A stretch of DNA of 32,500 nt from Trachelipus rathkii. Its lineage: Eukaryota > Arthropoda > Malacostraca > Isopoda > Trachelipodidae. Positions within the stretch are counted from its first letter, which is position 1, and each line of letters begins with the position of its first letter. This document shows positions 20,383-32,000 of this stretch, piece after piece. The stretch lies in contig JABUQX010032353.1 in assembly GCA_015478945.1 (NCBI GenBank), forward strand, positions 1 to 32,500. Direction: 5' to 3'. Position numbers and translations under genes: made by a program. The notes beneath the pieces were generated by a model. It worked only from the letters and a program-made list of their open reading frames with translations, searched no databases and was not told the origin of the DNA.

Positions 20383-22479
20383 AGTATTGTCCTCTCTCTC
20401 TCATACCTAGATAAATAAAAAAATAAAAATTTGAAACCTGCACGAGCTCCAACACAAAACGCTTTAATATAAAAATCTCTAGTTAAAAAACAAAATAAAT
20501 ATGGGAGTCTCAATGGGTATCGCCCCTGGACCATACATTTGGTACTCTATGATCTGATATGTGAATTCAATTTCTTTAAAGAAATAATATTTATACCTCC
20601 TTTCTTACGCGATTGGATAAGTTATGATTGATTGTATTCGTTTGGCAATTCTTTTTAAAGGTTCCAAAAATTTTATCCAGAAAATGCAGAAATTGATTAG
20701 CAACAAAATAAGAATATAATTTTAATTTTTAGATATGAGAATAATCAATTTAAATGGTGAACGATGGCAATAAGTCTATATGAATTTCGATTCACATATA
20801 CACCTTTGGCCTATAAAATATCTATAATTGATTGATATGGTCACAGACCTCACAAAACCACTTCCATTATTCAGCATATTTATATTTTACTTGTAACAAC
20901 AAAAATTAACTTACTTAATTAATAATTCGTTCCTCAATATTTAATAGATAAAATGCGAAAACATATATTATATAGCAGACCCTAAAGACAAATCCAAGAA
21001 TATATATAGACTTGATATTCTATTTACATGTAGTAAAGTGGTTGGCTAATACATGAAGAGTCAAAACCAACCGTTATTTTAAGAAACAAGTTAAGGAAAA
21101 AGAATGTAATGTGATCTACTATTAATAGCCTATTATCAGCAACAAAATTGTCTTCTTGTCTTTAAGGTGTGTTCATATGATGTTACCATACTGCCTGGCG
21201 AGTTGTATACAACGTCGTGTACCATTTTCTATTGGCAAATGTGAGTGAATGTAAGAGCCTCTTTACAAAGTGGTATACGAAGAATACACTACGGCAATAG
21301 CGTATGTTGCATGCACAGGTAACAAAATCCAATTTTAAGATAACTACCATATACAGGTATTATATATAAGAAAATTGTAAATATATAGAAAAGTAATTAT
21401 TTAAAATTTGAAATAAAAGAGGGAATTTTTTTTAATTAAGGCTGGCGGAGTCCCTTCCTGTAAGAAAACATAGACCGGACATTAGTATAAAATTATAACG
21501 AAATATCCGATTACTTTAACATTTTTACTTAGTGGCAAACCATAAAAATGAACAAATCTTAATTAACATCCCACATTTATTTTTCGTATAATTTCAAATT
21601 AGTTTCAAACTTACTTGTTATAATTTTGTAATTATATTTTATTATTTTAAATATAATTTGGCTTCGTTCTTGAAAATAAAATCATTCCTTTTAATGTTCC
21701 ATATAAGTGAATGAAAGCTTGATATCTTTTAGGGAGAAATTATTTTTTCTGTGATTCTAGAATTGTACTAAGAAAATTACGAAAATGTTTCGGAAAGGTT
21801 TTTAGTAATATGGAAAAAGCCGTTCAAAAAATTTAATTATCAAGACATATTAGCTGATATCTGTTTATAAAATATAATGGATTGACGATGAATGATAATA
21901 TAGTTTTACTTATAGCTATCAAATTCAGAAATGAGATGCCAATTTCCCAATTTTAAAAACATTTAATATTATACACTAACATGCGTAAGCGCAATAATTT
22001 AAATAATAGCTGAAGCTTATTTAAAAAATGATATCACAAATCAGAACATTAAACATTAAGTTTAAATTATAATCTCAGATTAAATTATATGAAATATCCT
22101 ACTAAAATTAATATTATAATCCTTAAATTTGTTAGTAAATATTCATTCACCTGTTTAACAATGGAAACTCTATGAGATTGTCTGATGTTTTACGGACGAA
22201 ACCTGGCCCAGGAATCTTATAATATATTATAATATGCCTCTATTATTAAGTTTTTTTCTGATTATTTCTAATGAAATTTATGAAAATTATGAAGAAAATA
22301 TTTTTTGTGAATTGATGCTAATAAGTATTTAAATCTTATTAAAATCAAATTAGGCTGTCTATCTTTTCGAATTTCTAAATTAGTAGTAGTAATAATAAGT
22401 CTAATAATAATAATAAATAATATTAATATAATATATAATTAATTAATTAATTAATTCATAAACAAAAATGGTTTTTGAA
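20383..22479. other. Two kilobases of unrecognised AT-rich DNA
   Basis: No gene, RNA or tandem repeat recognised. Only one open frame of 60 or more codons falls in its first part (minus, to 20534), without a family motif. A short AAT/ATTAATT tract is at 22384-22456. Confidence 0.5.
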
Positions 22480-23045
22480 AACATATGTTTTCTATGTTAG
22501 GAGCAAGGATATCTTTTGAGCCTAATATTAAGAATTTAGTTAAACCAAATTTTTAACGATTTTTTTTTTATATTTTTATTCAATTAAGGTCTAGTTCATT
22601 AATGTTAAATATGAAGTAAAGAAATCTAATTAGTCAGTGTAGAATAACTATTATTTTTATATCCCTTGGAATATGCCTAATCAAATTAAGAATTTAGTAA
22701 ATTAGTTAGATCAGATTTATCATTTTTTTTTTTATTTTATCAATAACATGCCGAATTCTTCTGGAATACTTGAAATCAGTCCATGAAGAAGGTTATTGAA
22801 AATTAAGTGCATTGGGAGAAATTTAATTAGTTAGTCAATGAGGAAACTTTATTTACATCATCTTAATGAATAGGCCTAATCAAATTGAAAAATTTTCAAT
22901 TTCAATTCTACTGTTCAATAGCTTCTTAATTTTATCAATAACATGCCGAAGTCTTCTTGGAATACTCCTCCATATGGAGGTATTAAAATTAAGTGCATTG
23001 GGAGAAATCAATTAGACAGTGAGGAAACTTTAATTGAAATCCTTT
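22480..23045 (+). repeat. Satellite of about 175 bp, left block
   Basis: Repeating landmarks are TCAATAACATGCCGAA, TCTTCTGGAATACTCCTCC, ATTAAAATTAAGTGCATTGG, GAGAAATCAATTAGTCAGTG, GAGGAAACTTTATTTACATC, AATAGGCCTAATCAAATT and AAGAATTTAGTTTTATAAC. About three units are present, at a period of roughly 175-195 bp, and the leftmost is the most diverged. The block breaks off within a unit, after GAGGAAACTTTAATTGAAATCC. Confidence 0.75.
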
Positions 23046-23079
23046 TCACAAGTTCACACTGAAATTTTGAATTTGATTT

Positions 23080-23129
23080 CCCTGACTTTCCCTGACATTC
23101 CCTGACCAAATCCGCAAAGTTTCCCTGAC
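23080..23129. repeat. CCCTGAC cluster, left edge
   Basis: Four CCCTGAC copies within 50 bp, three of them spaced exactly 10 bp apart. Confidence 0.7.
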
Positions 23130-23536
23130 CAGCGTGTTCGTGTACTTTTTGGCGTATAAAATACTTATATTCATTAATTGCGCCTATTTACTCAGTTCAT
23201 GCTTCATTAATTATTTAAATTATTTACTTTAAGAAAACTGTTCCATTACATAATGAATTAAAAAATATATTTTTATTTATTTTTAGTATCAGCTTATACT
23301 TTCCCCCAAGTGAGCCGTCCAATCGCACTCTTTTTATTTTTGTCCCAAAGGTAAACAGTGTTAGTTGTACAAATAATAGGAAATAAATTAAAAGCTTACA
23401 TTTAATGGACTAGGTGAATAATCTTGTCCACGTGATATCAACAAAAGTTCTAAATGGGTATATTTAGGTTATATTTTTCTGGCGGTCAAGCAATCGTGAA
23501 AAATTTGATTATATAGCGTTCTCTTCTGTCAAAGCT

Positions 23537-23910
23537 TTACAGTTTGTAATCATCTTCTCTGCTCTTCCAGTTTATAGATCGTATGGATAATTTTCTTTTT
23601 TTTCAACCTTTTTATTATCTTCTTCCTTCCCTTTTCTTTTTCTTCTTCTCTTTGAGATGTTTCTCCATATCTCTATGGGCAGCTCTACATTTGTCAACAA
23701 CATTAATTGAGTGATAGGAACTTTATGAATACTTCATGAGATCTTATAGCATTGTGCAATGTTCTTTGAGAAATCAAACTTACTTTCAGATTCTCCACTA
23801 CAATTGTTGGAAAACCCTCCTTCCACTGTCGCATTTCCATGCGAAAAGATATCAGTCCTGAATTTGAATAATTTGCTAGCATTCCACATAAGCATTGATT
23901 CCATCAGTAC
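23537..23910 (-). pseudogene. Frameshifted transposon ORF with SHGNA..VE.GFS motif
   Basis: Read on the minus strand, one frame gives ...ASKLFKF then SHGNATVEGGFSN (about 23880-23802). One base shift later it reads VVENLKVSLISQRTLHNAIR (about 23800-23740). A further shift gives VVDKCRAAHRDMEKHLKEKK (about 23705-23646). A fourth gives a Lys/Glu-rich tail ending in DYKL and TAA at 23537-23539. The pieces are collinear and each is protein-like. They match my memory of a C-terminal module in uncharacterised transposon-derived proteins of invertebrates (SHG-x-A-x-VERGFS-x-N ... ENL ... LI-x-QR ... K/E-rich tail). In this copy the Arg of VERGFS is Gly. Upstream coding sequence was not recovered. 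At least three frame changes make it a pseudogene, unless the assembly is wrong at these points. Confidence 0.55.
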
Positions 23911-25080
23911 TATGATAAAAAACTAATCAAGTCTCTTAGAAAGACAATCTACCATCCAAAAATATTTTTGAATTTTATTCAAGTGGTAGAATGTACTTTT
24001 TCTAAAGTAGTATGTGGTAAATTGTGCTTTTTAGCTTTCATAGAAAATAGGAGCATAGTCAATGGTTTATATGCACTATTTAATTACATTTCAAATCGGC
24101 CCCATTTTAAATTTTGAACGCTACCACACTATCTGAAACATTAATTTAAATGTTTACCCTATATCTGTACCGAGTTTAAAGACATTTTATCTTTCAGGCC
24201 CATAGTATTTCAGAGCAGGAGACCGATCTGTACATCAAATCTTTAATGAAAGCTCATCAAAAATGTTTTATACCTTTTGTTTTGGTTGGTATTAATAGAA
24301 CACTCAGGGTCAGGTTTACAATCGGTTGAGTATGATTAGAAGTTGATGGGATGGCATAATTATATTTTAATTCCACTAATATTGTATTTTTAGAAGACAT
24401 AACGAAAATTTTTTTCAATGATTGGTTGTCCTGCTGAGTTTTGATTAGGAGATTCAAATGGAGTTTCCCTCTTGAAATGTGAAACTTCGGCCCTTGGCGT
24501 CCGATGTTTTAGATTAGGTCAAAGGTTCTTTTTTCATACTTTACATGTATGCCTTGGAACTATCAGGTCTTTACCCACCAGCCTGATAAACTGGTGGGTT
24601 CAGTTTGGACGTGCGCAACCATGGGTAGTTAAGTTAGTTTTTATTTGTATTGATGTCATTTAATAAATAAATAATAAATACCTTCACTGCAACAAAAATC
24701 CAAAATCACTCTTCGTCAAACGCTCAAAAAAAAACACATAAAAAGTGTAAAATCCCTAAAAAGAATAAAGAATAATAAACAGATTAATGTCATAAGTCAT
24801 ACAGTCTAAAACCCATCCATACACCAATCACCTTCAAATCAAAGGATGAACTTGGAAACAACCTCTACGAACAGAATAGGAAGAACTAGTAGGTAATAGT
24901 GAACTAAAAATAGAAAGAAACAGGATAGAAGTAGATTTATGGAATGTCATTCCTCGCCCATCCTTTTCATTCACTTATCAAATACATCTCTTATTCCACA
25001 ATTATACAGTAAGGAAAAAAAATATTTCAAAAATATGCAACTTGGTCCATGGATCATTCTTCATATGTTTTGAAATTTTA
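23911..25080. other. Interior of the 2.1 kb insertion, no further gene recognised
   Basis: Minus-strand readings upstream of the pseudogene are broken and not recognisable. Short open frames at 24257-24457 (-) and 24472-24663 (+) have no family motif. A perfect hairpin lies at 24573-24599. Confidence 0.4.
24573..24599. other. Perfect 9 bp hairpin
   Basis: ACCCACCAG, a nine-base loop CCTGATAAA, then CTGGTGGGT. GC-rich stem in AT-rich surroundings. Confidence 0.7.
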
Positions 25081-25086
25081 AAATTT

Positions 25087-25185
25087 CCCTGACTTTTTTG
25101 GAATTTCCCTGACTTTCAGCATATCTTAAAACGTTTCCCTGACTTTTCCTGACCAATTTTTTTCCCCTGATTTTCCTGACCTTCC
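25087..25185. repeat. CCCTGAC cluster, right edge
   Basis: CCCTGAC at 25087, 25107 and 25137, plus TCCTGAC and CCCCTGA variants, in the same orientation as the left cluster. Confidence 0.7.
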
Positions 25186-25190
25186 AGAAA

Positions 25191-26030
25191 TTAAGAATTT
25201 AGTGTTATAACATCATATTTTCCCGATTTTTTTTATTTAATATTAAAATGCTGAAGTCTTCTGGAATACTCCTCCATAAGAAGGTATTAAAATAAGTACA
25301 TTGGGAGAAATCAATTAGTCAGTGAGGAAACTTTATTTACATCCTTAAGGAATAGGCCTAATCAAATTTAAGATTTGTTTTATAACATCCGATTTTCACA
25401 ATTTTTTAATTTTTTCAATAACATGCCGAAGTCTTCAGGAATACTCCTCCATAAGAAGGTATTAAAATTAAGTACATTGGGAGAAATCAATTAGTAAGTG
25501 AGGAAACTATTCATCCTTAATGAATAGGCCTAATCAAATTTAAGAATATTGTTTTATAAATATTATTATTATTCACATTTTACTATTTTCAAATAACAGT
25601 CAAAAATATCAAGAAATACTCCTCCATAAGAAGGGATTAAAATTAAGTGCATTCGGAGAAATCAATTAGTCAGTGAGGAAACTTTATTTGCATCCTTTTT
25701 TGAAAAGCATTCATTAATTTAGAAATTTAGTTTATAAATCATCAGATTTTCACGTTTTTTTTTATTTTATCAATAACATGCCGAAATCTTCTGGAATACT
25801 CCTCCATATGGTATTAAAATTAAGTGGAATTGGGAAATCAAATAGTCAGTGAGGAAACTTTATTAACATCCTTATTAAATAGGCCTAATCAAATTTAAGA
25901 ATTATTTTATAACATCAGATTTTCCCGATTTTTTTTATCAATAACAAGCCGAAGTGCATGAAGTCTGCTGGAATACTAACTTTTCGTAGAAGATAGTATA
26001 AAATTAAGTTGTGCATTTGGGAGAAAATCA
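25191..26030 (+). repeat. Satellite of about 175 bp, right block
   Basis: Resumes at AAGAATTTAGTG and contains about five units. GGCCTAATCAAATTTAAGA landmarks lie near 25353, 25528 and 25883, and a degraded one is near 25708. ATGCCGAAGTCTTC-type starts are near 25250, 25425, 25600 (degraded), 25778 and 25955. Spacing is about 175-180 bp. Confidence 0.8.
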
Positions 26031-26033
26031 AGA

Positions 26034-26285
26034 TTAGTTAGCTATATGCGTGAGTAATGCAATCTGTTCTACACGTCTTTTATTAGTGAAGGGATGCGCG
26101 TAGGAGCTATTTAAGTAATTTAGTCTTTTATACACATCAGAATTTACCTTCGCGTGTATTTTTTTTTGTATTGAAATCATATCTAACTCATCGACCTGAA
26201 GCTCGCTTGCGGTGGAGATGACTCCTAATGCGGGATGAAAGAAGTTATTTCTTAGAAATTGAAAGAGTCCCTTTAGAACCTTCAC
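26034..26285 (-). CDS. Unrecognised 83-codon open frame between satellite blocks
   Basis: Minus-strand frame from ATG (26283-26285) to a stop at the low-coordinate end. The translation includes FFHPALGVISTASELQVDEL and KIHAKVNSDVYKRLNYL. Its composition is mixed and hydrophilic, unlike AT simple sequence. No family is recognised, and no signal peptide or membrane segment is evident. It lies in a slightly less AT-rich patch between the last good satellite unit and diverged ones. It could be a fragment of a captured gene, a decayed transposon piece or chance. Confidence 0.2.
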   Translation of the reverse strand: MKVLKGLFQFLRNNFFHPALGVISTASELQVDELDMISIQKKIHAKVNSDVYKRLNYLNSSYAHPFTNKRRVEQIALLTHIAN

Positions 26286-26534
26286 ATCCTGAATTAAACA
26301 GGTTGCAGCGACTGTTTATAATGTGACGAGTCCTTATTTTGACTAGGCCTATATAATAAATTATTTCTATAAACATTATTCTATTAATTATCTTATATTG
26401 CGTGTGTTCTTATTATACATTGGTTTCAGATATCATTGGCCGAGAGCTTCATTATGGTAGACTAGCTACCTCATATATAGGGTAGTTAATTAAGTTTTTC
26501 TACTATAGGAAGCAAGTCAACAAATCAGCAAATG
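26286..26534. other. Unrecognised DNA with a trace of satellite
   Basis: Contains one TAGGCCTATAT near 26345 that may be a remnant of the satellite landmark. Otherwise nothing recognised. Confidence 0.35.
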
Positions 26535-26804
26535 CTAGATGTTGAGAAGAGGTTTTAGTTGTACCATTCTTACCTTATTAGTTATAGGCCTAATCAAATT
26601 CTTATAGATATTTGTTTTAATAAACTTCATTGACTTAATTACCTCCCATTTTTTTAATGGTGCACTTTTAATATCTTTATCCGCGGAGTTTATGCGGGGA
26701 TTTCCTAAACCACACTTATCCAAGGTATAAAATTGAAGATATTCAGTTTCATGACAGCCTGCTGCTAGTTTCAGTGCAAAGATATCGAGCAAAGCGGCCA
26801 TCAA
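26535..26804 (-). CDS. Unrecognised 89-codon open frame
   Basis: Minus-strand frame starting MMAALLDIFALKLAAGC and continuing CHETEYLQFYTLDKCGLGNP. The last part overlaps a satellite landmark (TAGGCCTAATCAAATT near 26584), which argues that at least the C-terminal third is not true coding sequence. No family recognised. It lies just upstream, in transcriptional sense, of the frame at 26034-26285, so both could be remains of one gene, but nothing proves it. Confidence 0.2.
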   Translation of the reverse strand: MMAALLDIFALKLAAGCHETEYLQFYTLDKCGLGNPRINSADKDIKSAPLKKWEVIKSMKFIKTNIYKNLIRPITNKVRMVQLKPLLNI

Positions 26805-26859
26805 GTTTTAATTTTTATAATTACTCGTTTTTACATAAAAGTTTTCAGTTTTTAAAGGT

Positions 26860-27240
26860 TCACAAATATTCAATGCCGCCGAAGTATTCTACATGGAATT
26901 AAACTCTCTACATACAGTAGAGAGTATATATAATTTAAAGTTGCATTTGAGTGAAGAAATACAATTAATACATGTAGATGAGGTAAACTTTATTTAAATT
27001 ACCTTTATTAGAATAGGCCTAATCAAATTTAAGAAAATTTAGTTTTATAATATCAGATTTTCACTAGTTTTTATTTATTTTTAATTTATTTCAAATAACT
27101 AATGGTCCCGATAGTACTTCTAAGGAAATACTTCCTATCTTCATAATAGTAAGTGTAAATTAAATATTAAGTTGTACTATTTTGGGAGAATATGAATTAG
27201 TCATTAAAATCAACAATCAATTTGTATAGAAATCTATAGA
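26860..27240 (+). repeat. Diverged satellite unit with internal hairpin
   Basis: CAATGCCGCCGAAGTATTCT, then a 9 bp hairpin, then AGTTGCATTTGAGTGAAGAA, GAGGTAAACTTTATT, AATAGGCCTAATCAAATTTAAG and TTTTATAATATCAGATTTTC. It follows the 175 bp unit order, then a weaker second copy (about 27080-27205). Confidence 0.6.
26903..26925. other. Perfect 9 bp hairpin inside satellite unit
   Basis: ACTCTCTAC, loop ATACA, GTAGAGAGT. Other satellite units lack it at this place, so it was gained in this copy. Confidence 0.7.
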
Positions 27241-27555
27241 AATAGCAATCAAAATTATATTCTTTTAAGTTACATTTTAAATTATTATCACATTCTATAG
27301 AAGTTTATGTAGAAGATAACATATGATTTTATAACAATATTGGAACCTATGGAACCTATGAAAAGTGCTCGATACGGTACACAATTTAATTCAGCACTAT
27401 TTAATCTAATTTTAGTTAGATTATTACTAAGAATTTTGAGAGTTATAATAAAAACGTTATGCCTTAATTATTTTTATTTTATGTAATCACTAATAATTTC
27501 GAATTTATAAATTAAATTATGAATAATGTATTTTGATTTGCTATTTCATTTTGTC
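27241..27555. other. Unrecognised AT-rich DNA
   Basis: No gene or repeat recognised. It includes the immediate duplication GGAACCTATGGAACCTATG at about 27341-27360. Confidence 0.4.
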
Positions 27556-27670
27556 TGATAATATATATATTGTATATTCAAGCGGAAATAATATATAATT
27601 TATTAAAGATATGTACCTTATAGGAACATACATATATATATATATATATATTCATTAATATATTATATAT

Positions 27671-27707
<37 letters not shown>

Positions 27708-27840
27708 TATATATAATATTAATTAATATATTATTAATATATATATATATATACTATATATAATATTAATATATTATATATTTATATTATTTTATTTATT
27801 ATTATTATTTATTTATATATATATTAATTATATATAACTC
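27556..27840. repeat. AT microsatellite block
   Basis: Multiple perfect TATATA runs plus TATTATT stretches. Confidence 0.9.
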
Positions 27841-27857
27841 GATTGTGATGTAATAGA

Positions 27858-27894
27858 GTACCTATATATATATATATATTATATATATAGGTAC
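27858..27894. repeat. GTACCTATA palindrome around an AT core
   Basis: GTACCTATATAT at the left and ATATATAGGTAC at the right flank an AT core. Near-perfect palindrome able to form a cruciform. Confidence 0.6.
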
Positions 27895-28047
27895 ATAAGT
27901 AACTTACTTAGGGTGAGTTATGTGGAGTATAGTTATTTATGTATTATAATTTATATATACTATGTCCGGGCAATAATTAACACTATATATATATTGATTA
28001 ACTATAACTTTATGTTTAAGTAATATGTAAATGCAATGTTTTACTTT

Positions 28048-28112
28048 ACATATTGGAATATGTTATTTTATATATTGCAATATGCTAAGTTATTTCATAT
28101 ATTGCAATGTGA
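28048..28112. repeat. Three short tandem ATATTGCAATATG units
   Basis: ATATTGGAATATG (28050), ATATTGCAATATG (28072) and ATATTGCAATGTG (28099), each followed by a TTATTT-type spacer. Two spacings of 22 and 27 bp. Confidence 0.5.
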
Positions 28113-28860
28113 TACTCATTATAGTACTTTCGTATTATTCTTTATGTTTCTTTGTTGTGTGTCATTTCACTATTTGTCACCCAATCCATATATAGAAAAG
28201 GAGTGAAGTGACATGCGAGGCATCTCAATGGAGTTAAGATCAGTGCGATATACAATATATATCCTGCAATATGTGCACCTATTTCTTGCGAGAGAAGTAG
28301 CACACTGTGTAGGGTAATTTATATCATTGACAATTAATCATTTATAGTGAGTGTTAATTTAATTTTAAATCAAAAAATTCAAAAATAAATAAGATTATAC
28401 CCAAATTTGAAATATATATATAAATATCTTATTCCTCAAATAGCAACCTCTAAGTACAGTTGAGTAAGATGGGATTAGTATAGCATGATTCATTTCGAGT
28501 GATTTATATTGAATATTTCACTATTAATACCAAATATATGTAACTAAATCAAACTAAAGTATTTTAAACAAATTTATAATACTTAATTGGCATTGACGAA
28601 ATTTTAGCACTTAAAAACTAATTAATTATGTATTTGGAGTAGAGTGTTGATAGTGATATAAATATTTTTCAGCAGATAGATCCTAAAAACCTATACAACA
28701 TTGAAGAAACAGGATCTTGCTTAGCCTTGAAAAATTAAATTTAGCAGGTGACTAAATGTAAGAATGTTATTTACTAGTAACAAACTGAAAAGGGTGAAAA
28801 CCTACTCCAGCCTTTTAATCCGCACATAATAATATAATATAACTCAAGTAAACTAAAAGT
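28113..28860. other. Unrecognised DNA
   Basis: No gene recognised. A weak stem (GTGC...AGAAGTAGCAC) lies near 28274-28304. Confidence 0.4.
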
Positions 28861-29040
28861 GTGAAACTATTATATATAATAATTATATATTTATTATATA
28901 TTAATATACTATATCTATATTATTATAATTATAATATATATATATATTATAATATATATCTATTATTATATATAATAGTATATATATAATATATTAATCT
29001 ATATTTATATATATATTATATATATATTAATATATATGAA
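28861..29040. repeat. AT microsatellite block
   Basis: TATATAATAATTATATA and perfect TATATA runs. Confidence 0.9.
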
Positions 29041-32000
29041 CTGACCTATCGTATATGACGTATCAAGGAAGTATTTGATCGCCACTGAATCCCTCGTGAG
29101 CGACCACTGGAGTGAGACCAGAAGAGGATGGCTATATGGGTTGCCTATTCAAATCCGCGCTCTGTGCGTGGATGCAGTCCAGGAATGATCTATAAATATT
29201 ATCCTAACCCCTGGGTTGGAAATTTGAAAAAATACCGAGAATACATAACAGGCTTTGTGATACCTCACGCTTATATGGTATGAGACCAGCTAAGAGTGAG
29301 TACTTGCGCATCTTTAATGCATTTGTTCTTACGCGACTATTAGTATATTAGTTCCGATTGTTGCCACCTAGTGTGCTTCACACGCGTTCTCAGTTTTTCT
29401 TCTTGACCCCAATCTTGTTAATGGTTTACCTCATCACTTACAGACTGCAGGGCGAACAGCAATCAGCTTTCTCTTTTCGAATTTGTGGGCGCAATTCTCG
29501 TGAAGATTCATATGCCGTCGTTTATTATAGAATGCCGACATTTAGAGGCTCACGTATTATCATTTATATACCCAATAATTATAGTTAACCAGATGCTAAT
29601 CTCAGTCCTCCCATTTTGAATGAATGTGCATAACAGAGAGATATAGAAGTGACTTAACAATTATTTGTGAGAAGATTATAGCACTAAAGTAAAACACACG
29701 GAGTGGAGCTATGAGCGAGACACTATGATTGGACATTTTTATTTTATGTATTAGGGCGAGAGCCGTTTACTACTTTTCACTATAAGTCTATCAGCAGTGA
29801 TAAAAAATAATACTCATTTAGTATCACACACTTTCACTTTGATTTAAAATCTGTTACTGTACAATTCATATTATATTATTGTATCGAGGACATAATCCAA
29901 TAAACAGCCCACCCCATTAATTATATTTATTTGTATTTACATGATATTCATCGGCACAAGACTTTAATTTCTAATATATTTATTTTCCTTAATTTAGCGT
30001 CCCTAATCTGAAGGCATTTACCTACTATGGATATTCACACAGCTTCACGCATAATATTTGAATCACATTTACATAGATCTATTAGTTCTTCAATATACTA
30101 TATAATATATCACCCCATTTACTGCGATGTCACTGTCTGGTCACATTTTGTTCGATCACACAAAATGTATCGTAGTTTTCATCTACCTTCCGACTTTAGC
30201 TCTCCTGTCGTTTATAGCTTGCGAAAGTTTCTTAGTTGCTTCGATTTGGGTGTCTTAATTGTTGACAACTATGCACTAGGACGCATACTTTCTCTTTTCT
30301 CTCTCATATTATTCTATATTATAAGGTGTTGATTTTTCGAACTCTAATTTGTCTATTATATATATCTCTTTTATATGTCTATGTTATTTATATTATTTAT
30401 TATATATGAAATTTATTTTACATTATGTATGTTATCATCGAAGCAATATTCGCTCTGAGAGTATAAATAAATCAGTAACGATACTTATATTTAGTGGCTA
30501 AATCAATAAATATAATTTTATTATTATAATAGTTTTTATTTTTTATATTTGGTTTTCATAAATCAGTTGTTCTCTTGAAGTTTTACTGAATTACTTTTTT
30601 ATATCATATTTACTTTGTTCTACTATCAGTGATAATACTAGTTACATCATTCTAAATAATTATCCAGGTATAGGTAGGGAAATTAAATATAAAATATTAT
30701 TAAGTAGAGATGCTTGAAACAAGAAATTAGAAGTTAGAAAGATTGATTATAATACTTGAGGTATTGTAAGCTTCCAGAATCTACACGCATAAAATGAAAC
30801 ATGAAACTAGTAAAAATCTTTTATTGTTTCAATTCCGTGTGACCGCCTGGACTCTACTGTACACATGTTGTATGTGTTAATAATTAAAGAATACTATAAC
30901 ACGGGTTAAAGGCTACAACAGGAAACCATACTCGTTGTGTGCACTTATCTCGTCTCTATCATCAAGTATCTTGTGAGTTTCCTCTACTTTTATTGCGCGA
31001 CCGTGTGTACTTTCCTTTGTCTGCCTTCAAAATTCAGTTTCCATTTGAGGTCAAATTGCATAGAGACAGACACTAGTACTGGCGGTGCTCCCTCTACTTT
31101 TTCCTCCCATATTGATTTAATGTAAATGTGTATGTGTACCACAGACTTAGATATCAGATTACGGTGATATCAATAGTTGCAAAGAAACGAACCTACATTT
31201 TTTTAATTTACTTATTGTAGATATGAGTGTAATTATTACGTGTTGCTCTAGTCTATAGGTATACATATTAATGTGAATGATCTAATCTAACTTTCTAATG
31301 TCTCTCAAACACACACACATATCATGGAGTTATGTCTTTCTATTTATTGCAAGGTTGGTATCTATTCTAAATGAGTCAATATTATAAAGTATCATACCGC
31401 CTTACCATTAAGTAAGTAACTGTACCATAATTATTAATTGTTCTTTATTAACTAAAGTTTATATATATTATTATTAAACTTAATTAATACCTAAAAAATA
31501 TAAGAATGAAAAATCTAAATTTTTTTATAATTATTTTATACTATTTATACGTATTTTATAATTCTTATTATCTGAGATCAAAATCTGGTATATTTTTTTA
31601 AATCATGTGTACCTCTACAATATAAACTTTTACGAGGGTTGGCATTCATCTACAATAGAAAATCGATAAACTCTAATGGCTGTAGCTGCAGTAACCGAGA
31701 GACAGTGACGTTGCACCAATTGAAAATAGTTTTTTCATAAAATACTCAAACTGAGTGTGTGATAGATTATATATTACTATAAGTTCATTACTTTACACAG
31801 ATCATAAATTGTCGGAGAATCAGTTACTTCATAACGAAGATATTTATTAAGTGATTATTAATAATCTAAAGTTCTTAAAGAGAGAAAACAACATTAGCCT
31901 TCGTAAGCTATAGTTCCAAGAATAGAGTTTGTCTGATTTGTGTATATTTCTAACCATTTTAACTTAGGCCCTAGCCCTGGGTGCCATTTGCAATCTCTAT

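Larger units (their letters stand above)
23046..25190 (-). mobile_element. Insertion of about 2.1 kb with CCCTGAC end clusters
   Basis: It interrupts the 175 bp satellite: the unit stops after its ACATCC-type segment on the left and resumes at TTAAGAATTTAGT on the right. Near the left edge CCCTGAC occurs at 23080, 23090, 23100 and 23123. Near the right edge it occurs at 25087, 25107 and 25137 with variants (TCCTGAC) up to 25180. These clusters are in direct orientation, so they are not simple terminal inverted repeats. Repeated TTCCCTGACTTT text is a feature of a repeat family I associate with invertebrate genomes. The interior carries a broken minus-strand reading frame (23537-23910). Exact ends and class are uncertain. 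Confidence 0.5.

Noticed and set aside
29100..29180. tRNA-like sequence around TTCAAATCC
   Set aside because: A B-box-like string occurs, but no A box or cloverleaf fits upstream.
30027..30332. 101-codon plus-strand open frame as a gene
   Set aside because: Composition is typical of chance frames in AT-rich DNA, with no motif, no neighbouring exon signals and no repeat support.
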